The notes under the pieces: model-generated
Databases searched by the model: none
What the model saw: only the letters and a program-made list of their open reading frames with translations
What the model was told of the DNA's origin: nothing
Assembly: GCA_007833815.1 (NCBI GenBank)
Contig: CP033464.1
Span: 2,970,001-3,034,000, forward strand
DNA from: Brevibacillus laterosporus
GTDB lineage: Bacteria; Bacillota; Bacilli; Brevibacillales; Brevibacillaceae
Length of the DNA: 64,000 nucleotides
Direction: 5' to 3'
Shown here: positions 57,673 through 64,000 of the stretch, one piece after another
Layout: each line of letters starts with the position of its first letter
Position numbering within the stretch: the first letter of the stretch is position 1
Program-made: the position numbers and the translations under genes

Positions 57673-58078
57673 TCGACTGGAAGGCGGGGGCCCGAGTCAG
57701 TTGCGGCAACTCATTAAACAAATCGGTTACAACAAAGACGTAGACATTGAACTCGGCACCGTTATCGCCCCTCCGCCTGCTATACGCGTCAAGGTTGATA
57801 ATGACGAAAAGCTCGAATTGTTGGCGGAGGATTTGATTGTTGCCGAACATCTAACTCGACACACGCGTAAGGTTACTCTGACCAGTGAACGCGTGGATGA
57901 GAGTATGGCTACGGCAGGCTACACGCCGCATACGCATGATATTACATCGCTGGTCATTACGGGCGAGATCGAATTTACTGACGAACTGAAAGCCGGCGAT
58001 CGCGTTATCATCCAGTCAATTAACGAAGGGCAGACGTACATCATACAGGATCGGGCGGTGTTATACGATGGCGCTTAG
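57638..58078 (+). CDS. xkdR: DUF2577 baseplate protein (XkdR-like)
   Basis: Sequences LIKQIGYNKDVDIELGTVIA and LKAGDRVIIQSINEGQTYII match the DUF2577 family. The TTG start overlaps the hub gene by 35 bases. Confidence 0.8.
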   Translation: MSTQSSKLPEPSRLEGGGPSQLRQLIKQIGYNKDVDIELGTVIAPPPAIRVKVDNDEKLELLAEDLIVAEHLTRHTRKVTLTSERVDESMATAGYTPHTHDITSLVITGEIEFTDELKAGDRVIIQSINEGQTYIIQDRAVLYDGA

Positions 58079-58481
58079 TCCGTTGCAACGACTAGAGGAT
58101 CGGGTGATCCAATCGGAGCCAGACACACAGCCAACGTTAACCTATTCGCTAGACTTCAATACAGGCGATATCGGCGGCATGATCGATGGCGAAACGGCCG
58201 TTCGTCAATTTATTCGAAAAGCTATCATAACGGCGCGATTCCGGTTTCCGATCTATGACGGAGAGTACGGCTGTGAACTCGTAGACTTAATCGGGCAAGA
58301 TTTGCCGATAGAACTTTTACGGTCGGAGATACCCCGCGTCATTACCGAGGCGTTAATTTATGACGATCGAATAGACGATGTGTACGATTTTGAGATAGAA
58401 CGAGAGGCGGACAAATTGACCGTCTCTTTTTACGTTGATACAACGGATGGTTTGACGATAGAAACCGTGGAGGTGGTGTGA
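58068..58481 (+). CDS. xkdS: DUF2634 baseplate protein (XkdS-like)
   Basis: TYSLDFNTGDIGGMIDGETA, then RQFIRKAIITARFRFPIYDG is the DUF2634 signature (gp25-like role). It is coupled to both neighbours by overlaps. Confidence 0.85.
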   Translation: MALSPLQRLEDRVIQSEPDTQPTLTYSLDFNTGDIGGMIDGETAVRQFIRKAIITARFRFPIYDGEYGCELVDLIGQDLPIELLRSEIPRVITEALIYDDRIDDVYDFEIEREADKLTVSFYVDTTDGLTIETVEVV

Positions 58482-59539
58482 AATTGTCCTACGAGAACCA
58501 AACCCGAGACGTGATCCTCCAACGAATGCTTGATAATTCGCGACCGGATATAGATAAAAGACAAGGGGCAGTGACGTACGATCTGTCGGCTCCCGCGGCA
58601 ATGGAGATTGAAGGCGCTTATCTTGAATTAGACGCAGTAATAGATAAGGCTATGCTAGATACGTCATATGACGATTACTTGACGGAAGTTTGTGCCGGAT
58701 TCGGTATTGATCGAAAGCCTGTTATCAAAGCAACCGGACAAGTAACGTTTCAAGGTCATGATGGCACGTTTATTCAAGCCGGTACGCAAGTATCAACAGA
58801 CGGGACGCTACCCGTCTTTTTTGTTGTGATCGAATCGGGTGTTATTACGAACGGAAAGCTTACGTTGGCGGCTGAAGCAAGAGACGGCGGAAGTTTGGGC
58901 AACGTCGAAATCGGAGCGATAAAGTTGACACAAGGCGACCTCACGGGAATTACGGACGTGACGAACGAGGTTGCGTTTCGGGGCGGAGTTGACGAAGAAC
59001 CAGACGAAGAGCTGCGCGAACGATGCTACGATCGGCTTCGTAGACCAGTTACTAGCGGTAACATTCATCATTATCGGCAATGGGCGAAAGAGATCGCAGG
59101 TATCGGAGACGCGAAAGTATATCCTTTATGGAACGGGAATGGGACGGTCAAGGTCGCATTAATAGACGGTAACAAGCGGTCGCCGGTCGACTCCAAAGTT
59201 GCAGAGGTAGCGGCACATATCGAAAAGGTACGACCTATCGGGGCAACGGTCACTGTAGTGGGTGCGACCGAATTACCGATTAACGTTGAGTCTAAGTTGA
59301 CACTACAGGCCGGGGCTTCTTTATCAACTATCAAGCCAGCGGTATCCAGAGCGTTAACCGAATATCTAAAAACAATCGCATTTAAGGAAAGCATCATTCG
59401 GTATTCGAGAATAGCAAACATACTCTTGGACGCTGAAGGTGTCATTGACTATGCGGGATTGAAGGTGAACGGAGGTACCTCTAACGTAGTCATACCGGAT
59501 AGCTCGGTTGGAGTTCCGGGGACGGTGACGTTATCGTGA
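58478..59539 (+). CDS. xkdT: Baseplate wedge protein J-like (XkdT-like)
   Basis: Full-length baseplate J family protein: SRPDIDKRQGAVTYDLSAPA near the start and FRGGVDEEPDEELRERCYDR in the middle. It builds the outer baseplate with the DUF2313 protein. Confidence 0.9.
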   Translation: MKLSYENQTRDVILQRMLDNSRPDIDKRQGAVTYDLSAPAAMEIEGAYLELDAVIDKAMLDTSYDDYLTEVCAGFGIDRKPVIKATGQVTFQGHDGTFIQAGTQVSTDGTLPVFFVVIESGVITNGKLTLAAEARDGGSLGNVEIGAIKLTQGDLTGITDVTNEVAFRGGVDEEPDEELRERCYDRLRRPVTSGNIHHYRQWAKEIAGIGDAKVYPLWNGNGTVKVALIDGNKRSPVDSKVAEVAAHIEKVRPIGATVTVVGATELPINVESKLTLQAGASLSTIKPAVSRALTEYLKTIAFKESIIRYSRIANILLDAEGVIDYAGLKVNGGTSNVVIPDSSVGVPGTVTLS

Positions 59540-60195
59540 TGGATCGAGATAGAAAGCGAAGTATGCTAGATTCGTTGCCGCCGTACTATACCGAGTCTAC
59601 GGTAGTCGGTAATCTTCTCGAGCAGGAAGCTGCTGAACTAGATAGATTCAGTCATGCCGTAGACGACGCGACAGATCAACTCGTTATAAACACGGCAACG
59701 TGGGGTCTCGATCGATGGGAAGCGATATTTGATTTACCGAATAAAAAGTATGCGGACTTAACGTGGGATATCGTCACCGCGAACAGGCCTGTCTTTAACG
59801 CGTTAGACCAGTATACATGGGACGGGCTTTCAGAGGCCTCCGTTGTTTTAGTCCCAAACGAAGACCGTCGTTCCGCCATCCGAGCAAGATTACGCGGGAC
59901 TGGGACAGTTACGAAAGAGATGTTGAAGAACGTGGTGGAGTCGTTTACGAACGGCGAAGTCGAGGTCATAGAGGATAACGAACATTATGCGGTCACCATT
60001 AAGTTTGTAAGTAACGTTGGGATACCTGCGAATTACGATGATGCAAAACGTGCTGTACTCGAAATCATCCCCGCACACATCGGCGTTGAATTTACGAACG
60101 AATACTCGATGTGGCAAGACGTAGGAAAAACCACGTGGGGCAATCTCGCTTCATATCCGTGGACTGACGTAAAAGGAGGAATGTGGAATGCCTAA
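59539..60195 (+). CDS. DUF2313 baseplate protein (YmfQ-like)
   Basis: LPPYYTESTVVGNLLEQEAA opens the protein and VSNVGIPANYDDAKRAVLEI, then IPAHIG near the end is the DUF2313 signature. ATG 59539 overlaps the previous stop; GTG 59536 is possible. Confidence 0.85.
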   Translation: MDRDRKRSMLDSLPPYYTESTVVGNLLEQEAAELDRFSHAVDDATDQLVINTATWGLDRWEAIFDLPNKKYADLTWDIVTANRPVFNALDQYTWDGLSEASVVLVPNEDRRSAIRARLRGTGTVTKEMLKNVVESFTNGEVEVIEDNEHYAVTIKFVSNVGIPANYDDAKRAVLEIIPAHIGVEFTNEYSMWQDVGKTTWGNLASYPWTDVKGGMWNA

Positions 60196-60568
60196 TCTAA
60201 CGCCGCGTTTGAAGCTAAAAAAGCCTCTGCCCAATGAAGTAGCGGACATCGCTGTGCTAAACGAAAACTTTGATAAGATCGACCAGCAGATGTTAACGGT
60301 GGGCGAAAATAATCAAGCAGTTAACCCAATTACTGCGATTGAGCTAAAGGTAGATACGCGGACCATGCATTTAACGTATGTGAACGGAAGACTAACGAAA
60401 GTAGAGGAAAAGGACGGGGCTACCGTAGTCAAGACGACAACAATCGATTACACAACGGCAGGAAAAGCGAGTACGGTTCGTCAGATGGCGGGGAAAAGTA
60501 CGGTTACTCAGACGTTGAACTACGGTACTAATGGGGCACTTTCTTCTGTCTCAAAGGCGGTGATCTAG
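60188..60568 (+). CDS. Tail fibre N-terminal protein
   Basis: The opening TPRLKLKKPLPNEVADIAVL, then NENFDKID is the usual baseplate-binding start of tail fibres in Bacillota phages. At 126 residues it is far too short to be the whole fibre; the beta-rich rest (YVNGRLTKVEEKDG) may be a stem. The next two genes may supply other parts. Confidence 0.7.
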   Translation: MPNLTPRLKLKKPLPNEVADIAVLNENFDKIDQQMLTVGENNQAVNPITAIELKVDTRTMHLTYVNGRLTKVEEKDGATVVKTTTIDYTTAGKASTVRQMAGKSTVTQTLNYGTNGALSSVSKAVI

Positions 60569-61468
60569 GTGGACGCGGTAGGATACTCGCTTGCACAGAA
60601 CTTTATTCCGTACCGGTGGCGTGAAGAATCGTCCTTTCCAATAGAAGAGGATTACGTAAGATCCGTGTGCCACGGCTCGTTGGTTTACTGCGTGAGTCGG
60701 ACGCGTGTTCAGATATTTGACGTGACTACGAAAACGTGGAGGAACGGGGCCCCGCCGCCGCCGCCGAAGTCTTATTTTCCGGTGGACGCGGAGGTTCGCT
60801 TCGACATCGTTCTTTATAAAGATAGTATTTATTGGGTCGGAGGAACAATGGATGGTTACAAAGGGGCGTTCCATGTATACGACATAAAATCAGACAAATG
60901 GGAACAAGGACAAAATCCTTATGTAATAGATGCGGTCGCCTGTGAAGTCGTGGGCGATAAGTTGTACGTAATTTCTTCGGAGGGTCGCTCCTTGTGGTAC
61001 GGGAAATCTTTTCTAGTTTACGATTTCTTAACCAGTACGTGGAATCCCACTGGCGACTTGATGGATACCGCGCTAGGAGAGTCAGCAACTTGTGCGATTG
61101 GGAGAAATATCTATATATGTGGTGGACGCAAGGATGCAACGAACAGCAACTATCTATCTAGTTGGATTTGGAAATTCGACACAGAACAAAATCGTGTAAC
61201 TTATCAAACGAGCTTGATTATTGGTCGGACAAATGGCGCGGCAGTTGGGTTGAATGGTGAATTAGTCGTACTTGGAGGAGAGAACTTGCCGGTAACACAG
61301 TTGGGCAACGGATCGATTCTACAAGGCCCTAATTTCATATCTAAGTATTATGACGCTGTTTCGTATCAAGATGTCGCCTATGTATTCAACGGCAAAAAAG
61401 TCTATAGCTACGCAAATAGAAGCGCTGACCACGAGGCATTAATGGCTTGGTTAGCGATTACCGAGTAG
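60569..61468 (+). CDS. Kelch-like beta-propeller tail protein
   Basis: The 299-residue protein has four or five repeats of the Kelch kind: LYKDSIYWVGGTMDGYKGAF, CAIGRNIYICGGRKDATNSN and NGELVVLGGENL. It is placed among the tail fibre genes, so it may bind host receptors. AAAGGCGGTGATCTAG lies before the GTG start. Assignment rests on repeat pattern only. Confidence 0.7.
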   Translation: MDAVGYSLAQNFIPYRWREESSFPIEEDYVRSVCHGSLVYCVSRTRVQIFDVTTKTWRNGAPPPPPKSYFPVDAEVRFDIVLYKDSIYWVGGTMDGYKGAFHVYDIKSDKWEQGQNPYVIDAVACEVVGDKLYVISSEGRSLWYGKSFLVYDFLTSTWNPTGDLMDTALGESATCAIGRNIYICGGRKDATNSNYLSSWIWKFDTEQNRVTYQTSLIIGRTNGAAVGLNGELVVLGGENLPVTQLGNGSILQGPNFISKYYDAVSYQDVAYVFNGKKVYSYANRSADHEALMAWLAITE

Positions 61469-61477
61469 GAGGTACAG

Positions 61478-62389
61478 ATGAGCTCACAAAGGACTTCTAA
61501 TTTAAGTTTACATGTATGGTCTGGTCAAGATATGTTTAGTCGTCAAGAATTCAACGACAATTTCAAAAGAATCGACGAACTCAAAGCACAAGACATTGCC
61601 CTAGAGAGCGGATCATTCACGGAAAGAACGGTGAAAGATGCGTTAGAAGGTTTAAAGTCTGGTGCCAGTGATGTTAAACAAAAGGTCGCTAGTGCAATCA
61701 CTGGTAAAGGAGTACTTGCGTCGCCTACCGATACAGGTCCACAACTAGCGGCTAAAATAACGCAAATACCATCGGGTACAAATACCTCTGACGCGACTGC
61801 CACTGCATCCGATATCCTATCCGGAAAAACAGCATACGTTAAAGGTGTTAAGGTAACGGGTAATATTGTGAATAGAGGTTCGGGAGAGACAATAACGCCG
61901 GGTACCAGCGCAATCACCAGACAGGCGGGCTATTATAGCGGGAACATCACGGTAGCTGGCGACTCTAACTTGACTCCGAGTAATATCGCAAAGGGAAAGT
62001 CGATCTTTAATGTAGTAGGTACGTTAGATGTGGGTAAAAAGTGGGCAACGGGGAGACAGCGGCCTAGTGAATCGTTGGGCCCCAACGGCAGTACGTACTT
62101 TTTTCGAATCGAAGTTTCAAACCTAGAATTTACTCCAAGTTTGGTTACCGTCCGGATAAGGCTAAGACTTCGGTGGTCCAACATTCAGGGGACTGTAGCA
62201 GAGTATGAACTACCGGTTATTTACAGTAATGGTACTTTCGTAACGACTGGATATGAGAGCGGGGGGTCCGTCAAGGTTAATACCTACACGAACCCCTCTG
62301 AGATAACGCAAAAAGGCTTTGTTGTTGTTGTAACTAGCTCACAGAACGCGACAGAAATCTTAGAGGCTACTTGGCATGCGTTTGAATAA
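61478..62389 (+). CDS. Tail fibre-like protein
   Basis: The start (SLHVWSGQDMFSRQEFNDNF, then KRIDE) again resembles a fibre attachment segment. The middle has the Gly/Thr repeats ATASDILSGKTAYVKGVKVT and SNIAKGKSIFNVVGT typical of phage fibre shafts, and the C-terminal third is a beta-rich tip. This suggests a receptor-binding fibre. Confidence 0.75.
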   Translation: MSSQRTSNLSLHVWSGQDMFSRQEFNDNFKRIDELKAQDIALESGSFTERTVKDALEGLKSGASDVKQKVASAITGKGVLASPTDTGPQLAAKITQIPSGTNTSDATATASDILSGKTAYVKGVKVTGNIVNRGSGETITPGTSAITRQAGYYSGNITVAGDSNLTPSNIAKGKSIFNVVGTLDVGKKWATGRQRPSESLGPNGSTYFFRIEVSNLEFTPSLVTVRIRLRLRWSNIQGTVAEYELPVIYSNGTFVTTGYESGGSVKVNTYTNPSEITQKGFVVVVTSSQNATEILEATWHAFE

Positions 62390-62400
62390 GGAGGTATAAC

Positions 62401-62679
62401 ATGAAACAAATTCCACGTAAAATATACTACGACAAGGGAACCGGCACTGTCTTGCTAGATACGGGCGAGAGTGTCGGTTCTGTTTTTGAAGAAACGGTAG
62501 AGCAAGGACTCGAATCCTACTCCGTATTAATCGGACGCGCCCCCGAAACGGTCGGCTGCGTACGTCTTGAATACGGACAGTACTCCGAATATTTTGCACA
62601 AGGGTACGCTTATCGGGTGAATGCGGAGACAGATAACGTTGAATGGGAAATCCCTCCAGTTGAGGAATCGGAGAATTAA
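62401..62679 (+). CDS. Small tail protein (XkdW-like)
   Basis: The 92-residue protein has the fibre-adjacent position of XkdW and the opening IPRKIYYDKGTGTVLLDTGE common in such proteins. The role is unknown; it may cap or assemble fibres. Confidence 0.55.
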   Translation: MKQIPRKIYYDKGTGTVLLDTGESVGSVFEETVEQGLESYSVLIGRAPETVGCVRLEYGQYSEYFAQGYAYRVNAETDNVEWEIPPVEESEN

Positions 62680-62691
62680 GGGAGGGCGCGC

Positions 62692-62955
62692 ATGGGAGAA
62701 CACGATACCGTATCTATTTTACAAGACGTCCGCGAGCGCATGGTCCGGGTAGAAGAAAAGGTCGACCACTTATCACGTGACCGTGAAAAGCTCGATCAAG
62801 TGAGCGAAAAGGCACGGGATGCACTTGCGTTGGCCCAAGAAAACGCCCGTGACATTGCGGAAATCAAAGCGGACTCACGCCGAAGTTGGGGCGTGATCAT
62901 CGGGATGGGAACGAGTTTTATCGGTTCCATCCTTTTTTATTTTCTTACGAAATGA
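62692..62955 (+). CDS. xhlA: XhlA-type haemolysin/holin accessory protein
   Basis: A coiled coil (RMVRVEEKVDHLSRDREKLD) followed by one C-terminal membrane segment (WGVIIGMGTSFIGSILFYFL) is the XhlA layout. In PBSX it acts with the holin to open the membrane for the endolysin. GGAGGG precedes the ATG. Confidence 0.85.
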   Translation: MGEHDTVSILQDVRERMVRVEEKVDHLSRDREKLDQVSEKARDALALAQENARDIAEIKADSRRSWGVIIGMGTSFIGSILFYFLTK

Positions 62956-62965
62956 GGTCGGTAAC

Positions 62966-63724
62966 ATGACGAAGCAGGAACGGTTAATCTCGTTGATTTC
63001 ACCGCATGTAGTCGGGCGCTATCCGTGCGCGTCCGGCGTCATTGCGCAACTCATTCTCGAAGTCGGATGGGACCTACGTACGCCCCGCGATTTGGTAACG
63101 GGACGCGAATCGTATAATCTCGGCAATATCAAAGGAACGGGACCAGCCGGTAGCGTTACGATCTTGACCACGGAGTATTATTCGGCCACCGACGTAGCAA
63201 AGGCGAGGGCCAGCGGTGATCTGGTAAAGGTACTCGACGCGTCCGGCGCCAAGACGAAGGTGCAAGTAAAGGCGCGGTTCCGTGCGTACAACAATTACGG
63301 CGAGGCCATCGACGACCATTTCGCATTATTAAAGAATCCGCGCTACGTCAATGCGGGCGTATGGAAAGCGAAGACGCCGCGGGAGTTTGCAGAAGCGGTT
63401 AAGGGCGCGGGTTACGCAACCGATCCGAATTACGTTTCGTTGATTATGTCGATTGTAAACGGGAATCAGTTAACGCGGTTTGATAAGCCGGTCGCTCCGG
63501 CTGTACCCGTAAAGAAAATAGAGGAGGCGGTAGAATTGGCGTTGAAAGAATGGCAATTACAACTAGCGGATAAGTCGATCGATAGTCTCGCGGCAAAGTC
63601 GATGTTATCGGATGCGGCCGAGTGGAAGGAACGTTTACGGAAAGAACCGCAGAAAGTAATCGAGGATATGCCGTGGCTCGTCTTCGTACTGGCGGATCGA
63701 GTATCGGGTAAGGAGGGGGCGTAA
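62966..63724 (+). CDS. Endolysin, glucosaminidase type
   Basis: An N-terminal glucosaminidase domain (about 1-160) is shown by SGVIAQLILEVGWDL with catalytic Glu near residue 32, YNLGNIKGTG, FRAYNNYGEAIDDHFALL and AVKGAGYATDPNY. It should cut glycan strands of peptidoglycan. The C-terminal 85 residues are helical and may bind the wall. It sits between xhlA and the holin gene. Confidence 0.88.
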   Translation: MTKQERLISLISPHVVGRYPCASGVIAQLILEVGWDLRTPRDLVTGRESYNLGNIKGTGPAGSVTILTTEYYSATDVAKARASGDLVKVLDASGAKTKVQVKARFRAYNNYGEAIDDHFALLKNPRYVNAGVWKAKTPREFAEAVKGAGYATDPNYVSLIMSIVNGNQLTRFDKPVAPAVPVKKIEEAVELALKEWQLQLADKSIDSLAAKSMLSDAAEWKERLRKEPQKVIEDMPWLVFVLADRVSGKEGA

Positions 63725-63725
63725 C

Positions 63726-63971
63726 ATGGAATTTACGTATGATATCGCGACATTGGCCGCAATCGTGGCGGCATTGACGGGAATAGCGAAGGGATTCGGA
63801 ATACCGACGAAGTATGCTCCGTTGGCTGCGATGGCGATTTCGGGCCTATTCGTGTTTCTACCGGATGGCGCGTTGAAGGCGAATCTATTGACTACGGTCG
63901 TGGTCGGGTTGACGGCGGCGGGTGCATATTCGTATGTGAAACCGGATAGTAATGAAGGAAAATCGAAATAG
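63726..63971 (+). CDS. Holin
   Basis: The 81-residue protein has three hydrophobic segments (about 8-22, 31-48, 52-70) and a charged C-terminal tail, and directly follows the endolysin with GGAGGGGGC before its ATG. It should form membrane lesions that release the endolysin. It is the last gene in the window. Confidence 0.8.
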   Translation: MEFTYDIATLAAIVAALTGIAKGFGIPTKYAPLAAMAISGLFVFLPDGALKANLLTTVVVGLTAAGAYSYVKPDSNEGKSK

Positions 63972-64000
63972 ACTCTAGTTCACGTTGCAGCAGACCTTCA

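Overview
This window is most of, or all of, the genome of a tailed phage of Bacillota, probably of Bacillales. The basis is the set of protein families, dense Shine-Dalgarno (SD) sites (AAGGAGG type), many GTG/TTG starts, and a contractile-tail gene order matching the PBSX/skin phage-like elements of Bacillus. I see no rRNA, tRNA, CRISPR array or integrase. Paenibacillaceae is a reasonable guess for the host family, but I cannot prove it.

Layout. 1-1000: a terminator, a lipoprotein gene, then a non-coding region with repeated promoter/operator-like elements. 1043-3900: a winged-helix gene, iteron-like repeats, a DUF3102 gene and a PD-(D/E)XK nuclease-like gene. 3900-9500: many small early genes of unknown function, several of them short Cys-rich or membrane proteins. 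9500-12940: helicase loader, DnaB-type helicase and TOPRIM primase. 12900-16000: an AT-rich regulatory island with an XRE gene on the - strand, an HTH-TPR receptor of the RRNPP type with a tiny secreted-peptide gene overlapping its end, a second XRE gene on the - strand, and a sigma-like gene. 16100-26950: a - strand 27-residue hydrophobic peptide with its own promoter and terminator, a structured RNA-like region, SSB, family A DNA polymerase, homing endonuclease, nucleases, a RuvC-like protein and a sliding clamp-like protein. 26900-34000: nucleotide metabolism, with a B12-type ribonucleotide reductase split by a group I intron, dUTPase, ThyX and dNMP kinase. 34200-38100: C5 and N6 DNA methyltransferases and a sigma region 4-like protein. 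38150-40230: an AT-rich secreted/membrane protein pair with its own promoter, then a cluster of five micro-ORFs that share a W...DPG[YH] motif. 40250-43100: small genes, a second winged-helix gene with 25-bp iterons and a long non-coding stretch. 43138-63971: terminase, portal, capsid, connectors, sheath, tube, a tail chaperone with a probable programmed -1 frameshift, tape measure, baseplate, fibres and a lysis cassette.

How the parts work together. The phage carries most of its own replisome and dNTP supply, and modifies DNA with two methyltransferases. Its regulatory island looks like a lysis-lysogeny switch that listens to a peptide. The lack of an integrase, together with two winged-helix genes each followed by iteron-like repeats and a shared 49-bp block, suggests plasmid-like maintenance (phage-plasmid). 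That is inference, since an integrase could lie outside the window.

Most notable items are the RRNPP receptor/peptide pair with a 20-bp phased operator array, the W/DPG micro-ORF cluster, the - strand 27-residue peptide transcript, the two iteron loci, and the repeated TGTMCCAA...CTATTAATAG elements.
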